This document shows, piece by piece, positions 1 through 9,374 of a stretch of 64,000 bases of DNA (the stretch's first letter is position 1; each line of letters starts with the position of its first letter). This DNA comes from Glycomyces sp. NRRL B-16210 (GTDB taxonomy: Bacteria > Actinomycetota > Actinomycetes > Mycobacteriales > Micromonosporaceae): the NCBI RefSeq assembly GCF_000719515.1, contig NZ_JOGR01000004.1, positions 186,001 through 250,000 of the forward strand, written 5' to 3'. A program made the position numbers and the translations under genes. Below the pieces are notes generated by a model. It ran no database searches, was not told the DNA's origin, and saw nothing but the letters and a program-made list of their open reading frames with translations.

Positions 1-795
1 GCGGCCTACGCGCCCGCGGGGAACTACAAGTTGAGCGCGGCCGGTCTGCTGCGCTCTGAGTGGACCAAGCTCTGGTCGCTGCGCTCGACGTGGATCGTGC
101 TGCTGTGCGCGGTGGTGTTCGCCGCCGGGCTCGGGGCGCTGATCTCGGGGACCGTGCCCTCCGACATGGAGGAGCTGAGCGGCGCCGGCATGGCGATCGA
201 CTTCTCGATGAGCGGGGTGGCGCTCAGTTCGATCTTCATCGCGGTGCTGGGCATCCTGGTGATCACCGGCGAGTACTCGACCGGTTCGATCCGGTCGACG
301 ATCTCGGCGGCCCCGAAGCGCCTTGGGGTGCTGTGGGCGAAGGCCGCGGTGTTCGGCGCGGTGGTGGCGGCCCTGTTCGCCGTCATGGTGTTCGCGACGT
401 TCTTCCTGTCGCAGGCGCTGCTCGAGGGCACCGGGATGGGCGGGGTGTCGCTGAGCGACGACGGGGTCCTGCGGGCCCTGCTCGGGTACGTCGCGATGAT
501 CGTGTACCTGGCGCTGCTGGCGATCGCCCTGGGGGCGATCCTGCGCAACTCGGCCGGTTCGATCGGGTTCTACATCGGCGTGATCATGATCCTGCCGCAG
601 CTGGCGACCCTGCTGCCGTGGGAGTGGGTGAGCGATGTGACGCCGTACGCGCCGGGCGACGTGCCGATGACGACGACGCTGGTGGACACCGCGAACGGGA
701 CGCTGGGCCTGGGCGAGTCGTGGCTGTGGATGGGCATCTGGCTGGTGGTCTTCTACGGGCTGGCGGCGGTGCTGCTCAAGCGCCGGGACGTGTAG
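1..795 (+). CDS. ABC-2 type transporter permease, 5' end cut by window
   Basis: Integral-membrane subunit of an ABC exporter. The frame is open from base 1. The conserved entry of this family (LLRSEWTKLWSLRSTW) begins about 14 residues in, so the true start is probably upstream of the window. A TTG at 31 is the alternative: it would overlap a TGA at 32-34 in another frame, perhaps the end of an upstream ATPase gene. About six hydrophobic segments follow, and the protein ends in a short basic tail (LLKRRDV). The histidine kinase starts 9 nt downstream, a common arrangement for efflux systems sensed by a two-component pair. The substrate cannot be read from the sequence. Confidence 0.85.
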   Translation, partial: AAYAPAGNYKLSAAGLLRSEWTKLWSLRSTWIVLLCAVVFAAGLGALISGTVPSDMEELSGAGMAIDFSMSGVALSSIFIAVLGILVITGEYSTGSIRSTISAAPKRLGVLWAKAAVFGAVVAALFAVMVFATFFLSQALLEGTGMGGVSLSDDGVLRALLGYVAMIVYLALLAIALGAILRNSAGSIGFYIGVIMILPQLATLLPWEWVSDVTPYAPGDVPMTTTLVDTANGTLGLGESWLWMGIWLVVFYGLAAVLLKRRDV

Positions 796-804
796 CGTGC
801 CTGC

Positions 805-2013
805 ATGGCCGAGGCCGTGACCTTCTCCCGCAAACGCGGGCTGTGGCAGCGGATGTGGGAGTTCGACTCCCGGCATCCGCTGCTTTGGGATCTGTTCCCG
901 ATCGTCCTGTACGCGGTGCCCGCGGCGACGGCGACGGTCGCGAGCGCCGCGGGCGCCTTCCAGCAGCGGTATCCGGCGATGCAGGCGCTCGTGGTGGTGC
1001 TGCTGCTGGTGCCGACGGTCTGGCGGCGCCGGTACCCGTTCGCGGTGACGTTGAGCCAGTTGGTGCCGGTGGCGATCACGACGCCGCTGGGGCTGACGGG
1101 CGCGGGTGCGGAGTTCGCCGATTCGGCGGGGGCGATCGCGTTCACGGTGGTGCTGTACAACCTGGTGCTGCGCCGTCCGCTGCGGTTCATCTGGTGGGCG
1201 GCGCTGATCTCGGCGGCGACGGCCGGCTTCGACTGGTGGCTGCGCTACGAGCACTCGGTGATGGGCTTCGTGGCGCTGTTCGCGCCGACGGCGTTCTACT
1301 TCGGGTTCGTGGTGGCGGTGGCGCTGCTGGTGCGCACGCGGCGGGACTTCCAGCGTTCGGAGCGGGAGCAGGCGGCGCGGGAGGCGGTCGCGGAGGAGCG
1401 GACGCGGATCGCGCGGGAGATGCACGACATCATCGGGCACAACCTGGCGGTGATCAACGCGCTGGCGGACGGGGGCGCGTATGCGGCCGCGGCGGCGCCG
1501 GAGCGCGCCAAGGAGGCGCTTGAGGTGATCGGGAAGACGAGCCGGGAGGCGCTGGGCGAGTTGCGGCGGGTGCTGTCGGTGCTCAAGGCCGAGGACGGCG
1601 ACGAGGTGGCGATGGCGCCGCAGCCGGGTCTGGCCGATCTGGAGGCTCTGGTGGAGCGGGTGCGGGAAGCGGGGCTGCCGGTGACGGTGCGGACCTCGGG
1701 CGAGCGCGGGGAGCTGTCGGAGAACCTGCAACTGGCGGTGTACCGGACGGTGCAGGAGTCGTTGACGAACGTGCTCAAGCACGCGACGGGTCCGCGGTGG
1801 GCCGAGGTGCGGTTGGACTACGGGGACGAGGGTCTGGACGTGGTGGTGTCGAACACCGGGGACCGGGTGGAGGCGGCGGGGACGCAGCGGGGTCTGGCGG
1901 GGCTGGGCGAGCGGGCGGCGGCGTTCGGCGGCACAATGGTGGCCGGGCCAGAGGCGGGCGGCGGTTGGCGGGTCGTGCTCCGGCTTCCTCGGGAAGGGAA
2001 GGGGCGCCGGTGA
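805..2013 (+). CDS. Sensor histidine kinase, HisKA_3 (NarL/DesK-type)
   Basis: Membrane sensor kinase of 402 residues. The N-terminal half holds about five hydrophobic segments (residues 29-175). A charged coiled segment follows, then the HisKA_3 dimerisation box EMHDIIGHNLAVI with phospho-acceptor H207, and a C-terminal HATPase_c domain (QESLTNVLKHA N-box, GLAGLGERAAAFGG G-box). The ATG at 805 lies 9 nt after the permease stop. The stop codon overlaps the GTG of the response regulator by 4 nt, so the two are probably translated together. The signal is unknown; linkage to the ABC permease suggests envelope or toxic-compound sensing. Confidence 0.93.
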   Translation: MAEAVTFSRKRGLWQRMWEFDSRHPLLWDLFPIVLYAVPAATATVASAAGAFQQRYPAMQALVVVLLLVPTVWRRRYPFAVTLSQLVPVAITTPLGLTGAGAEFADSAGAIAFTVVLYNLVLRRPLRFIWWAALISAATAGFDWWLRYEHSVMGFVALFAPTAFYFGFVVAVALLVRTRRDFQRSEREQAAREAVAEERTRIAREMHDIIGHNLAVINALADGGAYAAAAAPERAKEALEVIGKTSREALGELRRVLSVLKAEDGDEVAMAPQPGLADLEALVERVREAGLPVTVRTSGERGELSENLQLAVYRTVQESLTNVLKHATGPRWAEVRLDYGDEGLDVVVSNTGDRVEAAGTQRGLAGLGERAAAFGGTMVAGPEAGGGWRVVLRLPREGKGRR

Positions 2014-3284
2014 CCACTCTGCTCATCGTCGATGATCATCCGTTGCAGCGCATGGGGTTTCGGATGCTGGTGGAGAGCCAGCCGGATCTGGTGGTGCTCG
2101 GTGAGGCCGACAACGGGGCGGACGCGGTGCGCCGTGCCACCGAGTTGGGTCCCGACGTGGTGCTCATGGACGTGCGGATGCCGGGGGTGGACGGGATCGA
2201 GGCGACGCGCCGGATCATCGCGGCGGGCGGGCGCAGCCGGGTGCTGGTGCTGACCACGTTCGATCTGGACGAGTACGCGTACGCGGCGCTGCGTGCGGGG
2301 GCGAGCGGGTTCCTGGTGAAGGACGCCCAGCCCGAGGAGCTGCTGGCGGGGATCAGGGTGGTGGCGAACGGGGACGCGGTGGTGGCGCCGAAGCTGACGC
2401 GCCGGCTGCTGGACCGGTTCGCCGACCAGTTCCCGGTCGAGGGGGAGCCGGACGGGGCCGCGGCGGCCGAGCAGTTGGAGGTGCTGACCGAGCGCGAGCG
2501 GGAGGTGCTGACGGCGATCGGGCGGGGTTGGAACAATGCCGAGATCGCCGAGCGATTCCATCTGGCCGAGTCGACGGTGAAGACGCACGTGGGGCGCATC
2601 CTCGCGAAGATCGGCGCCCGGGACCGGGTGCAGGCGGTGATCTTCGCCTACAACACCGGCCTCGTCTCCCCCGACGCGTCGTTACGCGGTGGGGACCCAG
2701 TACCGGAGTTTGTCCCCGCGCTGGTCTTCGAAGCGCCCGCCGTTGCGTTCGATGGCCTTGCGGGAGCCGGTGTTGTCGGTGTCGCAGGTGATGAGGGCCT
2801 GGTCGATGCCGAGGGCGGCGGCGCGGGGCAGGGCGGCGGCGAGCATGGCGGTGGCGTGGCCCCGCCTGCGGGCGCTGGGGCGGACGTCGTAGCCGATGTG
2901 GCCGCCGAACTCGCGCAGGTGCTCGTTCAGTTCGTGGCGGATGCTGATGCGCCCCAGGTAGGTGTCGCCTTCGACCCACCAGAGCATCGTCATGGTCACG
3001 AAGTCCTCGGGGGCCTCGGTCCGCCAGCGCCGTTCGCGCGCGAGGTGGGCGGGGATCCAGTCGCGGGGGTCGCCGGGGTTGTCGCGGATCATCGCGCCGA
3101 GCAGGGAGCGGTCTTCGGGTCCGCCGCGGCCTTCGGCGATGAACTCCTCGATGGCGGCGGCGAAGGACTCGGTGAGGCGTTCGGTGGGGTCGATGAGTTC
3201 GGGCACGGCTCCGACGGTAGGCGAGGGCCCGGGGCGGTGCAACTGGAATCGGGCCGCGTTCTCTCCGAAGCCTGGGAATCGTAG
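2010..3284 (+). CDS. LuxR/NarL-type response regulator with abnormal read-through tail
   Basis: Cytoplasmic DNA-binding partner of the preceding kinase. A receiver domain (residues 1-120, acidic pocket DD8-9, phospho-acceptor D54, K104) is followed by a LuxR helix-turn-helix at about 156-215. Family members normally end just after the GLVSP segment (residue 221, base about 2672). Here there is no stop: the frame runs another 200 codons, antisense to the GNAT gene, to 3284. The tail is Gly/Ala/Val-rich shadow sequence and is unlikely to be a domain. Either the stop was lost by mutation or sequencing error, or the pair overlaps tail to tail. The core call is firm; the 3' end is doubtful. Confidence 0.85.
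   Translation: MTTLLIVDDHPLQRMGFRMLVESQPDLVVLGEADNGADAVRRATELGPDVVLMDVRMPGVDGIEATRRIIAAGGRSRVLVLTTFDLDEYAYAALRAGASGFLVKDAQPEELLAGIRVVANGDAVVAPKLTRRLLDRFADQFPVEGEPDGAAAAEQLEVLTEREREVLTAIGRGWNNAEIAERFHLAESTVKTHVGRILAKIGARDRVQAVIFAYNTGLVSPDASLRGGDPVPEFVPALVFEAPAVAFDGLAGAGVVGVAGDEGLVDAEGGGAGQGGGEHGGGVAPPAGAGADVVADVAAELAQVLVQFVADADAPQVGVAFDPPEHRHGHEVLGGLGPPAPFAREVGGDPVAGVAGVVADHRAEQGAVFGSAAAFGDELLDGGGEGLGEAFGGVDEFGHGSDGRRGPGAVQLESGRVLSEAWES
2682..3206 (-). CDS. GNAT family N-acetyltransferase
   Basis: Acetyl-CoA-dependent acyltransferase of 174 residues. The acetyl-CoA-binding motif A is visible as IGYDVRPSARRRGHATAML, and the C-terminal NTGSRKAIERNGGRFE segment is typical of YjdJ/RimJ-like members. 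The GTG at 3206 is chosen because the family starts with a VPELIDPTERL-like segment. It has GGAG just upstream and a TACCGT -10-like hexamer 7-12 nt before that could give a leaderless or near-leaderless mRNA. The TAA stop at 2682 is read as a TTA leucine codon in the opposing response regulator. Substrate unknown. Confidence 0.88.
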   Translation of the reverse strand: MPELIDPTERLTESFAAAIEEFIAEGRGGPEDRSLLGAMIRDNPGDPRDWIPAHLARERRWRTEAPEDFVTMTMLWWVEGDTYLGRISIRHELNEHLREFGGHIGYDVRPSARRRGHATAMLAAALPRAAALGIDQALITCDTDNTGSRKAIERNGGRFEDQRGDKLRYWVPTA

Positions 3285-3338
3285 CGCGGTGGACATCTCC
3301 CGTTGCTACCGTTGCGGATCGGTTCGAGGAGGTTACGC

Positions 3339-3989
3339 ATGGACGGTTCGGTGCTGAAGGCCGGGGTGCTGTTGTTCGACATGGACGGGACGCTGGTGGA
3401 TTCGACGGCGTCGGTGGAGCGCGCGTGGGGGCGGTTCGCCGACCGGCACGGGCTGGAGGCGGCGGCGATCCTGGCGGTGGCGCACGGTCGCCCGACGATC
3501 GAGGTGGTGGCCGAGTTCGCGCCGAAGGGGGTGGACGTGGTGGCGGAGACCGATCGGATCGAGGCCGAGGAGATCGACCGGACGGACGGGATCAGCGAGG
3601 TCCCGGGGTCGGCGGCGCTCTTGGGCGGGCTGGACCCGAGCCGGTGGGCGGTGGTGACCTCGGCGACGCGGGCGCTGACGCTGCGCCGGCTGGAGGCGGT
3701 GGGGATTCCGCTGCCGAAGCTCCTGGTGGCGGCCGATGACGTGACGAAGGGCAAGCCGCATCCGCAGCCGTATCTGAAGGCGGCGCGGGCGCTGGGGTTC
3801 GACGCGTCGGAGGCGGTGGTGTTCGAGGACGCTCCGGCGGGTCTGGAGTCGGCGAAGGCGGCGGGGGCGACGCCGGTGGTGGTGGGCGCGTACAAGGGCG
3901 CGGTGACCGAGGGGCTGCCGCGGATTCCGGACATGCAGTCAGTCCAGGTGGGGGCCGACGGCTCCGGTCTGACGGTGACGCTCGCCTGA
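3339..3989 (+). CDS. HAD-superfamily phosphatase (subfamily IA, sugar-phosphatase-like)
   Basis: Soluble Mg-dependent phosphatase of 216 residues. All four HAD motifs are present: FDMDGTLVD, VTSA, KGKPHPQPY and VFEDAPAG. The helical cap insertion sits between motifs I and II, as in beta-phosphoglucomutase and 2-deoxyglucose-6-phosphatase relatives. The ATG at 3339 follows a GAGGAGG ribosome-binding site at 3326-3332; a more upstream in-frame start lacks one. It is transcribed alone between the GNAT gene and the Rpn-like pair. The exact substrate is not evident; phosphorylated hexoses or glycerol are usual in the group. Confidence 0.88.
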   Translation: MDGSVLKAGVLLFDMDGTLVDSTASVERAWGRFADRHGLEAAAILAVAHGRPTIEVVAEFAPKGVDVVAETDRIEAEEIDRTDGISEVPGSAALLGGLDPSRWAVVTSATRALTLRRLEAVGIPLPKLLVAADDVTKGKPHPQPYLKAARALGFDASEAVVFEDAPAGLESAKAAGATPVVVGAYKGAVTEGLPRIPDMQSVQVGADGSGLTVTLA

Positions 3990-4037
3990 GCCGGCGGATT
4001 GTCGGCTTTCGGACTGTGCCGTGTCCGGTCGATCGGA

Positions 4038-4081
4038 TCCTCGTTCTCAGGGTGAAAGCCCCGATTTCCGAGGAGGAGCCC
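4038..4081 (+). promoter_or_regulatory. Duplicated 5' leader, copy 1
   Basis: The 44 bases before the first Rpn-like gene share TCCTCGTTCT, then GGGTGAA and a C-rich block, with the 44 bases before the second gene (4875-4918). The distance to the ATG is identical. Promoter and ribosome-binding region were therefore duplicated together with the gene, and the two are probably expressed under the same signal. Confidence 0.6.
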
Positions 4082-4759
4082 ATGCCGCCGGCCTTCTATG
4101 ACGTTCTCGCGCCGCTCATCGCGGACGAGCCGCACGCCGCAGCGTGGATGCTGGGGCTGACCCGCGAGAGGCGCTGTACTACGGCGAGGACGCTGCTGCG
4201 TCCGGGTTGGCCGCGGTGGCCCGATCCGCATGACGCGGACGCGCAGGTCCGCCTGGAGTTCGCGGACGGTTCGGCGCGGATCGTCGTGTGCAAGGTCCTG
4301 GCGGACTGGGACGAGCAGATCCGCTACAGCCTGCCGGCGATCACGGGCTTCGCGTTCGAGGAGCACCGGCTCCCGGTCTCCGCGCTGCTGGTGTGCGCCA
4401 CGGACGCGCTCGCGAGGCGCTACCGACAGGGCGTGGACGTGGGCCCGGACAGTTTCACGGCGGTCACGGCGGTCGGGCCCGCCGAGGTGCCCGGCCTGGT
4501 AGCCGAGGCGAGTCCGTGGTGCGACTGGATGGCGGTGGTGTCGGCGGCGCTCGGCGAGGAGTCGACGGCAGCACAGGCAGAAGACCTGGCGGCCGCACTC
4601 GACCGCTGGCTGGACGGCCTCGACCCTGCGCAGGCCGTGTCGTACGCGGAGGGCCTGCTGCAACTGCTCGCCGAGGAACAGGCGCAGTTGCTGCGAGCGG
4701 CGATAGGTTCAGGAACCCGCACCTACCACGCCGCCATGCGAACAACCCTGAACCGATAA
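4082..4759 (+). CDS. Rpn/PD-(D/E)XK-like protein, degenerate copy
   Basis: 225-residue paralogue of the next gene. Shared landmarks are the N-terminal AWMLGL segment, the beta strands leading to the catalytic core, and the VGPDSFTAVTAVGPAEVP segment. At the catalytic strand the neighbour reads VICEVQNAW but this copy reads VVCKVLADW, so the family Glu and Gln (residues 71 and 73) are Lys and Leu. The roughly 60-residue C-terminal tail of the neighbour is also missing. The ATG is preceded by GAGGAGG and by a leader resembling that of the neighbour. It probably arose by tandem duplication and can hardly be an active nuclease; it may bind DNA or regulate the intact copy. Confidence 0.75.
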   Translation: MPPAFYDVLAPLIADEPHAAAWMLGLTRERRCTTARTLLRPGWPRWPDPHDADAQVRLEFADGSARIVVCKVLADWDEQIRYSLPAITGFAFEEHRLPVSALLVCATDALARRYRQGVDVGPDSFTAVTAVGPAEVPGLVAEASPWCDWMAVVSAALGEESTAAQAEDLAAALDRWLDGLDPAQAVSYAEGLLQLLAEEQAQLLRAAIGSGTRTYHAAMRTTLNR

Positions 4760-4874
4760 CCGCCCCGCCCGACGCCCGCGACGGCAGAGCGCCACTCAGA
4801 CCGGTTGGGCCGCTTCCACAGTCCCGAAGTCGCTACCGTCACATTTCTCGCACGGCCGTTTCCGTTCGTAGGAC

Positions 4875-4918
4875 TCCTCGTTCTATCGGGTGAATCCCCC
4901 AATTGGAAAGAGGAATCA
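4875..4918 (+). promoter_or_regulatory. Duplicated 5' leader, copy 2
   Basis: Second copy of the leader described at 4038-4081, with the TCCTCGTTCT block 44 nt from the ATG followed by GGGTGAA. The downstream part has diverged (AATTGGAAAGAGG against GATTTCCGAGGAGG). Confidence 0.6.
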
Positions 4919-5782
4919 ATGCCAGGAGAGTTCCACGAGATTCTCGTGAAGCTGATCCAGGACGAGCCGGAGTCTGTGGCGTGGATGCTCGGCCTCGCGG
5001 GCGGGCGCAGCGACGCGCGGTGCGTCACCGCCGAATCGCGGAGCGGCGCAGTCGGCTCGCCCGGCCTGACCGAGCGCCGCGCCGACGGCGTGGTCCGTCT
5101 TCGCTTCGATGACGACACCGAGCAGATCGTCATCTGCGAAGTGCAGAACGCCTGGAGCGAGGACAAGTACTTTCGGCTGCCCGGCTACATGGCGCGGGCC
5201 TTCGAGGACTACCGCGTTCCGGTCGTGCTGCTGATGCTGTGCCCGTCCGATTCGCTTGCGAAGCGGTTCGGTCGCGGCGTCGAGGTCGGGCCCGGCAGCA
5301 CCATGGCCGTGGCCGTGGTCGGCCCCGCCGACATGCCCGACCTGACGCCCGGTGCCAACGTGCCGACCGCGGCCGCGGCGGTCGCCGCCGCGGTCATGAG
5401 CCGAGAGCCGAAGGGCGTCCCCAACGACCTGTTCGTCTCGACTCTCGATGCGTGGCTCGGTACCCTGGAACCAGGTCGAGCCGCCGATTACGCGATGTAC
5501 CTGCTCACCACCTTGGCGAAGGAGCCTGCGATCTTGCTGGAGGCACTCATGAAGACCGACGCCCGTCTCTACCACTCGGAGTACACCGAACAACTGCTCG
5601 CGAAGGGCCGCGAGCTGGGGATCGACGAGGGCGCACTCCGCCATTCGCGGGCAATACTCCTTCGGGTGCTCGAAGCCGAGGGTCCGGTGAGCGACGAGCG
5701 GCGTGAACAGATCGAGTCCTGCTCTGACTTGACGCGACTCGATGCCTGGATCACCGAGCACATCCGGACAGCCAAGGGCTGA
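4919..5782 (+). CDS. Rpn/PD-(D/E)XK nuclease-like protein, intact copy
   Basis: 287-residue protein resembling the actinobacterial Rpn-type families, which carry a PD-(D/E)XK nuclease fold and are linked to recombination-promoting nucleases. The active-site pattern looks intact: D56, E74 and Q76 in VICEVQNAW, and K83 downstream. The C-terminal region (from about 225) has the helical LLAKGRELGIDEG and ESCSDLTRLDAWI features common at the end of Rpn relatives. The ATG at 4919 follows AAAGAGG. It lies 159 nt after its degenerate paralogue on the same strand. Nuclease activity is inferred, not shown. Confidence 0.75.
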   Translation: MPGEFHEILVKLIQDEPESVAWMLGLAGGRSDARCVTAESRSGAVGSPGLTERRADGVVRLRFDDDTEQIVICEVQNAWSEDKYFRLPGYMARAFEDYRVPVVLLMLCPSDSLAKRFGRGVEVGPGSTMAVAVVGPADMPDLTPGANVPTAAAAVAAAVMSREPKGVPNDLFVSTLDAWLGTLEPGRAADYAMYLLTTLAKEPAILLEALMKTDARLYHSEYTEQLLAKGRELGIDEGALRHSRAILLRVLEAEGPVSDERREQIESCSDLTRLDAWITEHIRTAKG

Positions 5783-5833
5783 GTCGACTTGGACATCGCC
5801 GGGCCGCTTCGCGGCCTGGCTCGTGCGTTTCGG

Positions 5834-6402
5834 TCAGACCGGTTGGGCTGCTTCCATGCTCGCCAGGCGGGCGGCTCTCAGGCGGCCTGCCAGGTCTCTG
5901 GTGGGGCCGCCTCGCAGGAGCAGGACCAGCCACGGGTCGTCGTCCATCTTCGCGGCGCTCACCAGCGCGAGGGCCATGATGTGGGCGCACACCTCCCGGT
6001 TGTCCGCGCACGGGCAGTCGGTGGTGATCCGGTTGTGCTCCTCGGCCACGAACTTCTTCGGCAGCAGCCGCATCCCGGTGTCCGCCAGCACGTCGTCGAT
6101 GCGCTTGGGCAGCCGCCCGGCCAGGAGCCCGGCCACGCACGAGGGCGAGAGCGACAGCGCCGTCATCCCCGCGGCCCACGCCGAGGCGTTGTAGACCGGG
6201 ATGCGGATCTCGGCGGGGAAGACGCCGTTGGCGTCGGTGACGCGCCCGGTCACCGAGCCCGGCGCGATCTCCAGCCCGGCGACCGCGGCGTGCCCGGCGA
6301 GCGTGCGTCCCTTGACGATCCGCTGGTCGGGGTAGTTCAGGCCGATGGTCTCCAGGGCCCGCCACCACTTGCGGCCCCACCAGGTCCGGCCGTACGGGTC
6401 GC

Positions 6403-6406
<4 letters not shown>
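5834..6406 (-). CDS. SWIM zinc-finger protein
   Basis: 190-residue protein with a SWIM zinc-binding motif, CxCx(n)CxH, formed by C131, C133, C140 and H142 (CPCADNREVCAH). The N-terminal TWWGRKWWRALE segment is typical of actinobacterial SWIM proteins encoded beside a SNF2 helicase. Its GTG start overlaps the helicase stop (GTGA), so it is very likely co-translated and a partner of that ATPase in nucleic-acid handling. SWIM domains bind DNA or proteins. An in-frame Met further upstream does not exist outside the helicase gene. Confidence 0.88.
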
Positions 6407-8319
<1,913 letters not shown>

Positions 8320-8793
8320 CGAGGCTCCTACTGATCTGAGGCAGACGTGCCATTTTGCCACAAGCGCGGCCCCGAACCCAAACGCGAGGATCGCCGCGAA
8401 CGCTTGCGGGACCGCGAATCGGACCGAGGATCTGTGCGGTTTCGCGTCGTTCGTCATAGAAACGGGGCGGGCTCGACAGGTGCCGCCTCCGCACCGCGCA
8501 GGCGCGGCCGAAGCGGCCTCGGGCGGGCCCGCCCCGTCAACCCCAGAGCAAGGTCTAGGCGGAGGAGCGCCGCCGCGGCCCGGTATCGGGGCCGGTCGGC
8601 GGCTCGCGGGCGCTGCCAAGGCGGGCCGGAAACCGGCCCGCGGCGCGGCGCGCCACTCCACATCGAGGTCGACTCGACATCCTTCAAAGGCAAGGATGTT
8701 CGAACGTGTCGAATTTACCGGTAATGTGGACCACTGTCAATCCTCGATCGGGAGGGTCGGCCACGTCGGGGCATCTTCGGGGCAAAACGCCGG
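8320..8793. other. 474-base gene-free stretch with inverted repeats
   Basis: This is the upstream region of the SNF2 gene and the downstream region of the following minus-strand gene. It holds an 11-bp inverted repeat at 8462-8472/8527-8537 enclosing two smaller hairpins, an 8-bp hairpin at 8677-8684/8692-8699, a GTTCGAAC palindrome near 8698 and a TTACCGGTAA palindrome near 8715. Open frames crossing it have no ribosome-binding site or recognisable product. Confidence 0.5.
8677..8699 (-). terminator. Weak hairpin downstream of the 8794-9198 gene
   Basis: Arms ACATCCTT and AAGGATGT (8 bp) flank a 7-base loop about 95 nt after the stop of the minus-strand gene. There is no clear U-tract, so it may be a weak terminator or only a structural element. 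Confidence 0.3.
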
Positions 8794-9198
8794 TCAGGTG
8801 ACGGGGCACTGCAACGAAAGGTCGAAGCCCTCCGACTGGCGGAACTCCATGAGCGCTTCGCGGCGTTCGCCCTCGTCCTGGATCGAGGTCAGGATCGACT
8901 CGGCCTCGCGCCCGTACCCGGCCGCGCGCGCCTTGAGGTCCCCGTCGGCGATCTGCGCGTCGAGCGCGTCCAGCCGGTCGAGCACCGAGTCGAGGGTGTC
9001 CACATCGGCCCCCGAGGCCAGTTCGAGCGCTTCCCAGGCGTGGTCGCAGTCGGCCCGGTACTGGTCGTTGGTGCGGCCGGTCTCCAGGTCCCCGGGGTCG
9101 GCCGGATCGACCCCGCCGAGGCACTCGGCGAGCATCCACAGAAGCACGAGGACGCCGATGGTCCAGGCGAAGATCTTGAACAGGAGCGTATTGGTCAT
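8794..9198 (-). CDS. Membrane-anchored hypothetical protein
   Basis: 134 residues, not recognised. One hydrophobic segment near the N-terminus (about residues 6-25, LLFKIFAWTIGVLVLLWML) should anchor it in the membrane. The acidic, mostly helical remainder carries two cysteines (C64-region NDQYRADCDHAWEALEL and the C-terminal LSLQCPV) and probably lies outside the cytoplasm. The ATG at 9198 has a GAAGGGGG ribosome-binding site. It is divergent from the KDG kinase operon. Function unknown. Confidence 0.65.
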   Translation of the reverse strand: MTNTLLFKIFAWTIGVLVLLWMLAECLGGVDPADPGDLETGRTNDQYRADCDHAWEALELASGADVDTLDSVLDRLDALDAQIADGDLKARAAGYGREAESILTSIQDEGERREALMEFRQSEGFDLSLQCPVT

Positions 9199-9265
9199 GG
9201 TCGCCCCCTTCGGTTCGAGCCCGGTCTGCCAATGCTACGCGCAACGCCGGACACATGAATCTTGT

Positions 9266-9277
9266 GAATGCGCTTTC
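9266..9277. promoter_or_regulatory. Possible LacI-type half-palindromic operator
   Basis: GAATGCGCTTTC has a GCGC centre with GAA/TTC arms, the general shape of LacI-family sites, and lies about 98 nt before the KDG kinase start. The match is imperfect and no dedicated regulator is adjacent. Confidence 0.3.
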
Positions 9278-9374
9278 CAACCGGTAGGCTGGGGCGTCCC
9301 CACCCCCGACCGCGGTCCGCGCCGCCTACATTAGTCCAGCGCGAATCGCGGCAGAGCAATGGATCAGGAGCCAC

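Noticed and set aside
4082..5782. Toxin-antitoxin pair made of the two Rpn-like genes
   Set aside because: They are paralogues separated by 159 nt with separate leaders, not an overlapping small-gene pair; a regulatory relation is possible but not shown.
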